DNA of 64,000 nt, taken from Dastarcus helophoroides. Taxonomy: Eukaryota; Arthropoda; Insecta; Coleoptera; Bothrideridae. Numbering within the stretch: position 1 is the stretch's first letter; each line of letters opens with the position of its first letter. The stretch lies in NCBI GenBank assembly GCA_028583605.1, contig CM053333.1, positions 10,748,638 through 10,812,637 of the forward strand. The letters are read 5' to 3'. The notes beneath the pieces were generated by a model that saw only the letters and a program-made list of their open reading frames with translations, did no database searches and had not been told where the DNA came from. The position numbers and the translations under genes were made by a program. Positions 1 to 10,859 of the stretch are shown piece by piece.

Positions 1-2300
1 AGTGATTTTGGTTTTTATCATTTTGTTATAAAAAATTTTTTATCAACACATTTCTTATTACATCTTTCTTGAAAGTTTGATTTTCGTTTTAAAATCCTTA
101 AATTTAAAAGTGTTCTTTTCCAAGAATTATACTTTTAATATCCCACATACTTTAACGTGACTTAAAAAAAAGTATTCTTGATTTGAAGCTGTTTGTGTCC
201 AGTGGATTTTTTTCCAAAAGTTTGATTGTAAAGTCGATATTTTTAATTTTTATAGAACTGTTCACTTTTATATTCAAACTTTCGATCTGTTCTTAAAATT
301 CAGAGTTTCCAATTTCAGTTTTTACTTGTTTTCTCAATTTTTGACTTGAACATTTTTCTTTTACATTTTTTTGGATTTCTACAAATTTTCTACATATCCA
401 ACGTTTTTTTTTTCGAAATTTCGTCTCTCTTAGACATTTAATGTATTTTTCAAAATGTCACCTTTTTAGTAAAATTCTGAGCTTCAACTTTAAATTTTCC
501 CTCTCTTTTTTAATTTCCACTTTTTCAGAGCTTCCGATTTTTCAGAAATTTTCACTTTTTTGCCCGAATATTTGAATTTTAAATTGGAAGTTTATTAAAA
601 ATTGCATCTCTTTTTGAAAAGCTCGATTGTTTTGAAGTTGTACTCAAAATATCATGTTTTTTACGATATTTTTACTTTTATTTGTGAAATGTTAACTTTA
701 CTTTAAAAATTTCAACTTTTTTCGTAAAATTGTTCTCTTAGATGGAATTTTCAGGTTAAAATTTAAAATACAGATTTTTTGTGACTTGTTTTATCAATTG
801 TTCAAAATAATTTTGAAACGTGTACAATTTCAAATTTAAACTTTAAAAGTTGTCATACATTTTGATTTTTACACAAATTCACTTTTAGTCTCAGATTAAA
901 ATAGAAATTTTGGTATTTTATTCTACCATTTTGAGTTGAAACGTTAAATTCAAAATTTCGAGGAAATGATTTTAGAAATTTGAAATTTCGATTTTTTTCG
1001 GGAAATCTTAATTTTGGGTCAAAATTTTGCTTATCATTTTTTTTCTGAAATTTTGACCCCAATCATAAAACGTCGACTTTTTGTAGAAATTTCGAGAAAG
1101 ATGACGAGTTTTTTGAATTTACTGTGTTAATTTTCCGTTTTAGATATTTTTCGAAATTTTGAGTTAATACACGAGAATAAACTCTAAATCTTGGAAAAAC
1201 CTAAAACGAGAAATAAAATTGCTTTCATAGTCGGACACAGATTTTTTTTTCAAATTAATTCATATCTAAAGCTACGCTCGACGCATCAAAATCATTTTGT
1301 GATTTTTATATCCAAGCGTCACAGTTTGGCTGTCACTAAAAATAGTCGTATTGCCCCACTAGGGGATAATTAGAGGAAAGAAGAGTTGAATTGGAGAGGA
1401 TCCTGCTGTTCGAATTTGCAATTTAATATCAGAAGCAGTCCAACGCTTATCTAAAGTAGTGCTGTGGGTGATAGTTGAGTGTGTATGTGCTGCAACACGT
1501 GGATTTACTCTGGTAAATATTTTCGGCCACTTTGTTGCAATAACGCGCTCTGTGTAAACTTTAAAAGAGAAATATTTGGGAAAATTTACTGTAGAGAACA
1601 AAAGTACTTTTTATGATTAGTTAAAAAACTCTACTTAAAACTCAAAAGTTTTCCCTTTAGTGTTTTGAAGCACTTTAGGAACTGAATTCTCTTCCAGTTC
1701 AAGAACAAATACAGATAACTGAAGCGAAATCTTGGGCAATATAATGAAAATTTATTCGTTCTTAAAAAATAAATTCTCAATTCTGTAAATTTTAAAACTG
1801 AAATTTGGTGTTCGACTTTCATGATGCGTTCTTATCTGAAGATTTAACGAAACAAGAACATTGAAATTCCTTCTTATACCTGATTTAACCTAACCAAAGG
1901 TAGTTATTTTGGTGAACAATCTTCAGCAGTTCAGTATATTGAATCGATTTCCTATTTCAGTTATTTCGAGCCTTCGAGCGAAGTCATGCAAGTGAGAATA
2001 GTCCCAGCGAAAATCGCACAAAGGCTTCTAAATTGAAAGCTAACGAAAATATGCGGTCAAAAACTTCAGAATTGGTGACATAAAATGACGAACTGTTTAG
2101 AAATGGCGCCAATTTTAACTTAGCCTTTTTTAAGGCGGATATGACGTCATAGGAAGTTAGCATCCTCCACAGGGGATTAATGTTACTGAGTATGAGTGAG
2201 GCGAAAATTAATTGGGGTAATCAATCGGTTCCATATAGTGCTTTAAGATTGTGTCAATATTTCTCTTCTTTATGTAAACTGGGATATTGCCAATATTTTA
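1..2300. other. AT-rich intergenic DNA, no gene seen
   Basis: The first ~1170 bases are dominated by short A/T words such as aaattttgag and tcgaaattt, which recur elsewhere in the window (19.6-21.2, 31.5-33.4, 54.2-56.2 kb) and may be decayed satellite. From 1380 to 2300 the composition is more mixed. Reading frames on both strands are short and lack family features. I see no gene or RNA here. Confidence 0.6.
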
Positions 2301-2309
2301 CCCAATTTT

Positions 2310-2515
2310 CTCTTATTGAGGATTTTTTCTTTGGTGGAACGGACTGATCCTTGGTTATCTTCAAAAATTGAAACACAGAACTTGTTAAAAAACACAACAA
2401 AAGATGCTTTAGAGCAACCTTTGTTGTGATTTTTAAATTTTTCTTGGTTTCAGGGGACAAGTTCTGTATTTCAATTCTTATTGAGGATGTTTTACAAATT
2501 CGAAAGCAGAATTCA
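2310..2515 (+). mobile_element. Penelope-like family 2 terminal fragment with inverted tail
   Basis: The segment starts with the element's 3' tail in reverse orientation (ttggtggaacggactgatcc onward) and switches near 2385 to the forward end (gttagagc-like sequence, then tttcttggtttcaggggaca). The same pieces occur at 8488, 10619, 22389, 30511, 31091, 31384 and 62160. The hammerhead-like core seen in other copies is deleted at the switch point. The assignment to Penelope rests on the 30511 copy, where the repeat follows a GIY-YIG-like coding remnant. Confidence 0.6.
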
Positions 2516-2999
2516 GACAACTTTTGGCTAGAAGTTTTCGTCGTCTATGTCTTCTTCCACAATTTTAGATCCTCAACCCTTGAATGAGTGGTAATCTTTC
2601 GAAGATTGCTCCAAACGCTGAAAGCTGTAAAGAGTATTTAGTTTTTTGTCTTTCTTTTATTTAGGAAGATGGAAAGTATCAATTTGACATAGTGGACATT
2701 TTTTTGGACATTTTATACTTATATTTTCCATTTTCAGTCTCTTTTTTCTGCCAAGGAGTTTTTTTAATTTTTTGAAACGTGTGGCAAAAATTTATTTTAA
2801 TTTTTCGTATTTCGTTTTTTGGGACAGATGCAGCCGCGTCTATAGCAGTGGTCTTACACAGCGGAAGAATGATTTGCAAGGAATTAATGTTGATATTTTC
2901 AATTTCAGTTTCATCCTTGAATAAAAGTAGTATAATTATGGGGCAGTTCTTTTACGTTATGGTATATTTTTGAGTTTTAAATTTTACACAGTTCAAAGA

Positions 3000-4450
3000 A
3001 TATGACAAACATCACGTTCACACGGTTGGGTTGTAACAAACGGAAGAGGTTGTTATAAAAAGGGGAGACTTGGAAAATAGTAAAAAATTCGAGTGGTTTG
3101 GCGGCTTTAACTTTAAGGCCATAAGCTTTAGCAGAATTTGGTTAGAATGTAAGCTTAAAAGTGACCAAATATTGTAACTATTTCATTAAAAACTTGATTA
3201 TTATAAACGGAATAGACATTTAAAATATAACTAATTATTAAAAAAATGAAAAAAGAACACGTTCATATTGTTTTACTCCCCAGTGAAACCGACCTGATTC
3301 CCATTAATTATTTAATCAATTATACGTTATTAAGTTAAACAAATTTGGTTGCCAAATTCAACATTTGCAGCTCACTATTTCCTAAACTGGAAACGTTTTT
3401 CGATTATTTGTTTCAAAGGTTTATTATTATGGAAAACAAAATTTGGAAGAATGGCAAAATCATGAATTCGAACTGCTAGATGGCTTCTAATATTAAAATC
3501 ATAATTTTATTGGCATGTGCAGTACATTCGCATCAAAATTAACCAAATTGGACACAATTTGTAAATATTTTATTCCAATCTTAATTGTTATAAAGAGGAG
3601 TAACATTTAAAAAATAACGAAAGATTAAAAAAATAAAAGAAATTACATACATCGTGTTTGTATGCTCTTTACGCCCCTAAGAAACGTGCCTGATGCCTAT
3701 TGATTTTTTTTATCAGTTATGTGTTACTTGGCTACATTTGTAACAAATTTTGAGAATTTGATTGTCAATTTCAAAATCTTTACCTCAAAATTTACCATAA
3801 TGGGAAAAGCAAATTCAAACAGTTTGAAGGCTTCTTAAAGCGATAAGAGCTAGCTTAATTTTTGTCGCTCCAAAATTGACCAAATTCGACAAATTTTGTG
3901 AATATTTCATCTAGTTGTTATAAACGGAAGAGACACTAGGAAAAAACCAAAAATCAAAAAAAAAATGAGATACAACATGTGCGTACAATCTTTATTCTCG
4001 AATGAAGTGCATTTTACATTAATTTTTTTATAAATTCTACTTTCCTTTGCTACAGTTGTAACAAATTTCAATAACTTAATAGCTACAGAACAACTTAAGA
4101 CTGTTTGTCAACTACATTAATTGTTAGCTTAATTTGGTTTCCAGATTTGGAATCTGTGCCTCAAAATTGATCAAATTCAACACAATGTAGACTATTGAAT
4201 TTAATTCTTAATTTTTTATTTAGTGCCAAGTTTCACTGTTGTAAAAAAGTCTCAACTTCAAATAGTTCAATGGAGTTTAAATCTAAAATTATAAGTCAAA
4301 ACTCAGTTAACTGTGCAGTAATTAGGACGAAACATTGGCCACCACATTTGTCACTTTGATGTTATTTAATCTAAATTATGATTGTTATGAACGGGAGAAC
4401 TATTTGGCAAATGATGAAAAATAAAACAAAATAAAATGACCAACTATTTC
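3000..4450. repeat. Degenerate tandem repeat, ~320-470 bp units
   Basis: A phrase like gttataaacggaagagac recurs near 3030, 3197, 3586, 3910 and 4381. In several units it is followed by an A-rich stretch with ataaaa, then gtaca/gttca and a cctgat-type phrase, then aaattgaccaaattcgacac. Units have diverged in length and sequence, so this is an old array. No coding frame persists. Confidence 0.5.
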
Positions 4451-5044
4451 ACCGTTCCAGGTCAGCAGATCAGAAGAAATAACGATGTGATTTAACTCAA
4501 CATCAAGGATGTTAAAATTGTAGTTTTTTCAGTAGAGGATTTTTATTCGATTCGGCACAATAATTTTTTTCTTTAACTTACAGAATCCCCTGTCATGAAG
4601 TAACGTTTGAAGGAGTAATTATATAATATTTTTCACAACACTATATCATTTCTACCGACAGAAAAAAAATCGAGTCTTCATCATTTTTTCCCTTATTTTT
4701 ATTTTGCCTCTTGGAACCCCTCAAGTTCACTCGCGGAACCCTAGGGTTCCATGGAACACGGTTTGAAGAAAGTTGATTTAGAATGACTAAAAAGATTTCT
4801 AGTATCATTTTGCTGCTCTACTTTTTCGTTTTCCTTGTCAAAATATGTATTCCAATCTGAATTGTTTTGTTAATTGTTACTCTTTCAGAGGTGCTTACAC
4901 CAACTTTGAAATTGGTTGTTACTTAATTTGTCGTTAACTTTTTTACTGATCTGTTTTAAATCACCAAATCAGTGAACATAAAATTATAAATCAATATAAA
5001 CTAAGACACATTTTTGCTCATCTGAACCGTTGGAAGAACATAAG

Positions 5045-5450
5045 CACATGCAGGCAAGCAAGACTGCTGATGGATGAACCCTTGCAATCAAGGGCTGAAG
5101 TACTTATTGCAATGAATAAAAGCAGACTAAGCGAAGCACTAGGTCTGCTCACTGGCCACTGGCCACGGGAACTTGAAAGGACACCTTCAACTCAACCTAG
5201 CAGAAAGCGACCGATGTCGACTATGTCGGACTGAAAAGGAAACAATTTGACACATTGTGTGTGTTTGTCCAAATCTTGCCAGGTGCGGATATAATCTGAC
5301 TGGCAAAAAAACTTTAAGACCAGAAGATCTGGAAGGAATGAGTGTAGGGCCTGGTTGTAAAGGCCGGGATATATAATGCTGACTGAGACTCGAACAAACT
5401 TGTGGAAGTTACACAGGATTTGGTATCTAGGTGACAGGGTCTATAACGGC
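5045..5450 (+). mobile_element. 5'-truncated non-LTR retrotransposon, 3' end (copy A)
   Basis: Reads in + frames as the C-terminal tail of a LINE polyprotein downstream of RNase H: SRAEVLIAMNKSRLSEALGL, a zinc-knuckle-like CRLC, then HIVCVCPNLAR, followed by a 3' UTR ending in ggcccccac plus an A run. A 7-bp duplication (tggccac twice, near 5155) breaks the frame. The same coding tail and UTR lie on the - strand at 55094-55515 and 60451-60835. It is dead. Confidence 0.75.
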
Positions 5451-5765
5451 CCCCACAAAAAACACATATTTAAAAAAAATATATAATTTTGACTTTATTA
5501 TTCCAATTTATGTGTTAAATTCTATGTAAAAAAACTAAACTATTTGTTAGAAGTACGCCGTTTGAAGATTTTCAAAATATCAAATTAGTTACGTATCAAA
5601 ACTGAAAATTTGTACAGAATTTGTTATAGTTTTTGTTTTTTATTGGCCAATTTTTCAAAACAGGTCCATGAGAAAACTAAGGAAAAATGAACTAACTCTT
5701 AATTCGATCGAACTAATTTAAAAACATTGAAACTAGACTTGAAGTTGTCCAACTTTTTTGGCATA

Positions 5766-6364
5766 TAGTCAAACCTCCCTATAATGAACCTCAATATACC
5801 AAATTACTCTATATAACGAATTTTTTCAGGGAACGTAACATTTTAAGCAAATTTACATGTAATATTACCTCCATCTAACGAACAAGATACCTCCTTACAA
5901 CTAATTTTTGAACCAAGATTTTCAAGGTTTAATTAGTTATAATAATGGCCTTCCGTTCAGGGAAAGTTCTTAATACCTCATGCTAATGACATTCCAAAGT
6001 TTGATTCGTTTTTAATTGCATCTCCTTCAAAATAAGTAAATACTTAATTTTTGTTTGTGTTTTTTTGTTTACGTCCTAGTACAAAGGGGGTTTACACTTT
6101 GAGAACTTGTTTTCCATGCGTTAAATAAGTGCGAAGTACTTTTTGAACAGCAAGCATTTTCTAAATCTCTCTTAAAACAGAAATAACAGATTTTTTTAAT
6201 TAAATTTATCTACATATGTTTGTTTATATATTTTTAACTAAATGCGTAATATGAAATTTTAAATGTGATTTGTGCATTTTTAATGCTACCTCCCTATAAT
6301 GAAAACCTCGCCATGGCGAATTATTTTGTAGGATCTTGGAATTCGCTATAGGGAGGTTTGATTG
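5766..6364. mobile_element. pogo/Tigger-like MITE with TA target duplication
   Basis: The left end reads TAGTCAAACCTCCCTATAAT and the right end, reverse-complemented, CAATCAAACCTCCCTATAGC: ~20-bp terminal inverted repeats with three or four mismatches. Both ends abut TA (5764-5765 and 6365-6366), the target duplication of the Tc1/mariner superfamily, and ends rich in cctccctataacgaa-type sequence are typical of pogo/Tigger relatives. A related internal copy of the end motif lies at 6288-6303. No transposase frame is present, so the element is non-autonomous. Confidence 0.7.
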
Positions 6365-7632
6365 TACTTCTTAGTGAAGTAATCAATTGCTTTAATGACC
6401 TTTTGGCTAATCTGGAAATTTGTGAGAACATAAGGAGGGTTTCGCCACCAATTTTTCTGTTAAACTGCAATTCATTGTTAAAAAGTTCGTAGTTTGAAAT
6501 CTCCTGTTTCAAGTCAACTAGTCTATCGCTGGTATTAACACTGATCATTGATATTTTACTGTGTGAACTTTGATAAACCTTGGTTTAGGAGGCAATTTCT
6601 AGGATGGACAACTTTTCAAATCGATGGTAATACGTAAATTGTAATTGTAGTTGTAAAGTTCGGAAAATTGTCTATACATGTGAAAAGAAAATAAAAAGAA
6701 GGAAACATTAATGCGTTTTTGATTGGCAGCATTTAAGCTAGCCACGAACAAGTAACCATTGAGGGTTTAATAAATGTGAGTGTATGTAACGTATCAAATT
6801 AAAAAATGTCGGTACATAATAGGCATATTAATGCGAGAGTTCCTATCGTATGTACTGCAACCTGTCCCTACGCCGTGACGTTGATTTTAATTTCGCTACA
6901 TCGAACAAGAAGGGTGCGATTCATTCCATATAAGCTCTATGACTCCAAACTATTTAGGCGGAAGTACCCAGTTATACAATATGCGTGCCCTAGATAGACT
7001 TCGAAATAGCCGTCTACCTACATTATAAATATTGAACTAGGTGTAATTTTTTCTCCTTTTTTAGAAACACAGCACTACAGAAACCAATCTAAGGAACTTA
7101 TCGAATTGTGCATAGTCATTTACAAAGCATTGAATAGAAAAAGTTTGTTTAAAGGAAGTAGTTACTCGTTTTGTCTTACTATTCGTAAACGATCCTAGAA
7201 CAAAGCCTATTTTATTACGTTTGATAGTGAATTAGTTCACAAATAAAATCGAAAACGTCGCCCATTACTCTTTGTCAGCAATTCAATTAAATCTATAACA
7301 GAATTTACATCATTGTGCCTTAGCGAAATTATTTCGCCTTATTGAAACCATAGACTAATTAAAACCTTCCCATGTCACGTCCACAATATTTTTGACGATT
7401 GACGACTAAAAAATATCTCATCGTGGCGATTACAACATTCTCTAGGCTTAAAAAAAGAAGCTACCACCCGCGTTTAGTTGATGCACACCCCTAAAACCGC
7501 TGCTTTATACAAGTCAGTTGGACACAACTTGACTCACTGAGAATTTCTATCTGTGGAAACTCTTTTTTTCTAAGAAATTACAGACTTTGGAATCAGTTGC
7601 CAAGTAGAATTTTTCGCGATAATCTATCTCCG
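6365..7632. other. Intergenic DNA, nothing recognised
   Basis: Mixed-composition sequence with only short frames on either strand and no repeat matching other parts of the window. Confidence 0.5.
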
Positions 7633-7830
7633 TCATCATTAGCCCATCGACATCATCAGCCCATCGAGATCATCAGCCCATCGACATCATCAGCCATTGA
7701 CATCATCAGCCATTGACATCATCAGCCATTGACATCATCAGCCATTGACATCACAGCCCATCGACATCATCAGCCATTGATATCATCAACCCATTGACAT
7801 AATCAGCCTATTGATATCATCAGCCCGTTG
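7633..7830. repeat. Minisatellite, 17-18 bp unit (catcatcagcccattga)
   Basis: About eleven head-to-tail copies of a unit close to catcatcagcccattga. The unit alternates between cccatcga and ccattga forms, so the period slips between 17 and 18 bp, and it degrades toward 7830. There are no spacers between units, so this is not a CRISPR. Confidence 0.9.
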
Positions 7831-8487
7831 ATACTGTCAGTCCGTCTCTAGTCCATCTCCGTTATCAGCTACGCCTCCTACTTGCAGTGTTCGAAGGGCA
7901 TAATAGGGTTAGGCTTTGTGAGTGGATTCAGCGCTTCATTAAGAAGTCCACCACAAACTTTCATTAACAACTTCATTCGGAAAATTCAGAGCTTCCCTTA
8001 AAATATATGTTTAAGAAGTTCAGACAAATTCATAATATTTTTAAGACTCTTTTTTTGATTATTCCCAAAGAATCGATTAATTATTTTTTTAAGAATATTC
8101 AACGTTTTAAGTAACTTATTTCATAGAATAATTCGTGTTATCTTTTTGACGCTGAAGATGTTTCCTGTAAGTTCGATTGAGAAATTCAAAATATTTACTG
8201 GAAGGTTTTATACTTTACTGGAGGTAATTTTAAATACAATCATTTGTTTTATTTGTTGAGAGTATGCAAACCGGAGAACGATTTACTACATGTAAAACTT
8301 TGATATTTCATGTTCACTCCCTTTGGGGTTGAATTTCGAAACATATTTTCTTAGTGCTCCCCTACGCTATTCTAGGAATCCGTGTGCAAAATTTCTTGGT
8401 ACTACACCCACTAGTTTAGGTTGTGCCTTGTCAGGGTTTAGACAGATAATCCAATATTGTCTTTTATTAGAAGATTCAAAGTCAGTA

Positions 8488-8605
8488 TCTCTCTGAAGAT
8501 GATAGCTTGGCTATCGAAACGTGTTAGAGCAAACTTTGTTGTGTTTTTAAATCTTTCTTGGTTTCAGAGGACCAGCTTTGTATTTTAATTTTGGAAGATT
8601 CAAGT
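8488..8605 (+). mobile_element. Penelope-like family 2 terminal fragment with intact hammerhead-like core
   Basis: Contains the family's end sequence from tctctctgaagatgatagc through tttcttggtttcagaggacc. Positions 8489-8529 fit a hammerhead ribozyme plan: helix I CTCT/AGAG, core CTGAAGA (consensus CUGANGA), helix II GATAGC/GCTATC with a TTG loop, GAAA, a 2-bp helix III (AC/GT) and a GTT cleavage triplet. A single T bulges between core and helix II. It is a short solo fragment with no coding part. Confidence 0.65.
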
Positions 8606-8843
8606 GTAAATTACGAAACTTAAGATCTTTCAAAATACTGAAATTCTTTTAAAAAAAATTGAGATACTTTATTAAAAAGTTCCTACTTTTTCAGTAGAAA
8701 ATTAAAAAAAAATTAAATCAGGAAAATTGGGACTCCACCAATTCATCATTCATAGGAGAAATTTATAATATTTACTGAGAAATTCAAGATAATTAGATTT
8801 TATTTCTCATTACACGATTCAAGTATTCACTTAACGCTCGAAA

Positions 8844-8975
8844 CGCTCCGCTGAGGGGACACGTTTTAATGCTATAAAAATCGAAAGGCTCAGCTGAGGG
8901 GACATGTATTAGTGTTATAAAAATCGAAAGGCTCCGCTGAAGGGACATGTATTAGTGTTATAAAAATCGAAGGGG
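8844..8975. repeat. 43-bp tandem repeat, three copies
   Basis: The phrase gctccgctgaggggacatgt followed by ttagtgttataaaaatcgaaag occurs at about 8845, 8888 and 8931. Copies 2 and 3 are nearly identical and copy 1 has several changes. Confidence 0.85.
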
Positions 8976-9339
8976 TATTCTGTTATCTGGTATGCAGTAT
9001 AAAAATTTTTATCAAGCGTTAAGGGTCAATAAACTGAAGTTAATTTAGAAATATTTGGATTCTTCTATAAAAGAGTTAGTATTCATGAAGAATATTCAAG
9101 ATTTTTAGTATAAAAATTCAAATGGTTTATGAAAAAACTGACGCCTCCCTGGAAAGACTTACACTATTCAGTAGAGAGTTTGAAAACATTCATAAGGAAA
9201 CCTTATACTCTAAGATTCAAGGTTTGAAAGATTCTTAAACTAAACTGGATGATTCAGAGTCTTAGTAATATTTGTCTTCGTTAAGATAATTTAAAATCTT
9301 GAGCAGCAAGTTTCATTTCGTTCATTTCGTTTATGATAT

Positions 9340-9710
9340 TGTTACGGGCTTTATCGGTTCGAGTTGATTACACTTATCGAATAATATCCACTTTATTACC
9401 AAATACACACACACTTCAACTGAACAGTAACTCACTACTTATTTACTAATTACTAAGCCACTAACTACACTGACTTCTAACTGACTCCTCGAGGGAAAGC
9501 TGACCGCCTTTTATAGTTTTGGCCCCAGCTTCTAGAACTTTTTGGCAGATAAGGCTTATCGTTTGCCGAAATTTCTGGAACGTTTATCTGCCATTTGTTT
9601 CGTTATCGCGGCCGCTTTCCCCTTATCAGATCCTTCTGGAAACTTTTTTTATTTACTGAATTATACATTTCTATTCTAAATTCTATTCCATCTATTTACA
9701 TTGCGTTACA
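9340..9710 (-). mobile_element. Solo LTR, family SL1 (copy 1)
   Basis: A 371-bp unit starting TGTTACGGGC and ending TTGCGTTACA, flanked by the perfect 4-bp duplication ATAT (9336-9339 and 9711-9714). Transcription direction is inferred as minus: on that strand there is a TATA box (actataaaagg), a downstream TCAGTT-type initiator and an AATAAA. A three-unit heat-shock element GAAnnTTCnnGAA lies at 9568-9580. No internal retrotransposon sequence or second LTR follows. Closest copies: 44563-44927 and 55562-55915. Confidence 0.8.
9568..9580. promoter_or_regulatory. Heat-shock-element-like motif in solo LTR copy 1
   Basis: GAA-at-TTC-tg-GAA matches the three-unit heat-shock factor site exactly. 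It lies about 55 bp upstream of the LTR's TATA box at 9509-9516 (minus orientation). The same motif is conserved in the copies at 44785 and 55801. Function is inferred. Confidence 0.5.
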
Positions 9711-9711
9711 A

Positions 9712-10610
9712 TATGATTGACTTTTTCTTCGCGAAAAAGCAACACACAATAACTTTCATTACGTTCATTAAAAATGTGTTGGATCGTTTTGTTCCTGAAA
9801 AAGCTACTGAACTAAAACTATTCATTCATTAGAAACATTCATTCATTAGAATTTATTTGGCCATTTAAGTTGGTTTAGAATCTTTTAGAAAGATTCAAAG
9901 TACTTCAGAAAGCTTTAAAGTCTTTTAGAAAGATTCAGGATATACCGGAAAGATTCAAAGATGTATGAAAGATTCAAAACCTTTCCGAAAGATTCAAAGC
10001 CTTTCCGAAAGATTCAAGGCCTTTCCGAAAGATTCAAGGCCTTTCCGAAAGATTCAAGGCCTTTCCGAAAGATTCAAGGCCTTGCAGAGTTTTTTATTTT
10101 TCTCGAGAACATCATTAGAACCAAAATGTATGAAGTAACCAAGATTACAAAGCTCAATAGTGCTGTGGGTTGCACAGTACCATTAACCAGAAGCACCCTT
10201 GGCGTGACTTTCTTTTAGGCATGTTAAGCTTAACAAATACTGTCAATTAAATGTTCTGTAATTTAGCAAGTTCGTCTGTTGCATTACAGACATTTAATTG
10301 ACAAATATCATTGGAGTTCAAGTTTTTCCAGTTTTAATTAAAAAATTTTGTTTATTATATGATTGGATTTTTCTTCGCAGAAAAGCAACACACAATATCT
10401 TTCATTACGTTCGTTAAAAATGTGTTGGATCGTTTTGTTCCTGAAAAAGGTACTGAACTAAAATATTTGAAAAGGTTTGAACATTTATTAGATTCGAAAT
10501 TTGTCAATTAAATGTTTTGTAATTTAGCATGTTCGACTATTTCATTACAAAACCTTTAATTAACAAATATCATTAGAGTTTAAGTTTTTCCAGTTTTAAT
10601 TAAAAAGTTC
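9712..10610. repeat. Partial tandem duplication with short hairpin elements
   Basis: A segment beginning atgattgactttttcttcgc and running to ctgaactaaaact (9713-9830) recurs at 10364-10465. A palindromic ~63-bp unit (TGTCAATTAAATGT...ACATTTAATTGACA, 10241-10303) and the tatcattggagtt sequence after it recur at 10502-10565. The hairpin arms of the first copy pair over 22 bp with one indel. It resembles a tiny foldback element, but no target duplication could be assigned. Confidence 0.55.
9971..10086. repeat. Minisatellite, 20-bp unit gattcaaggcctttccgaaa
   Basis: Units start at 9971, 9991, 10011, 10031, 10051 and 10071 with very few differences. Degenerate forms (gattcaaag plus ~12 bp) extend back to about 9875. 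An 85-codon open frame runs through it, but 20 bp is not a multiple of three and the frame carries no known domain. Confidence 0.9.
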
Positions 10611-10618
10611 AAAGTCTT

Positions 10619-10800
10619 CCTTAGAGTTTTTGGTGGAACAGACTGGTCCTTGGTTATCTTCAAAAATTGAAATACAAATTTTCTCCCCTGAAACCAAGAA
10701 AGATTAAAAAACACAACAAAGGTTGCTCTAACGCCTTTCGATCCCCAAACTATCCTCTTCAGAGAGATACTATCTCTCTGAAGATGATGATTTGAATTTC
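10619..10800 (-). mobile_element. Penelope-like family 2 terminal fragment, inverted
   Basis: Begins tttttggtggaacagactgg (element tail, reverse orientation), continues through cccctgaaaccaagaaag and ggttgctctaacgc to a degenerate hammerhead-like region (10727-10770), then switches near 10770 to a short forward piece (tctctctgaagatgatg). Helix II has lost pairing compared with the 8488 copy. It is a decayed remnant. Confidence 0.6.
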
Positions 10801-10859
10801 AATCTTCCTTAGAGTGCCTAAACTATTGAAAATAATTCATGCGCCTCAGTAATAATAAT

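Noticed and set aside
7633..7830. CRISPR-like array
   Set aside because: Units are contiguous with no unique spacers, and the host is eukaryotic; it is a minisatellite.
9961..10218. 85-codon frame with repeated RFKTFPKDSK-like peptide
   Set aside because: Produced by the 20-bp minisatellite, whose period is not a multiple of three, so the peptide period is mixed and the frame is accidental.
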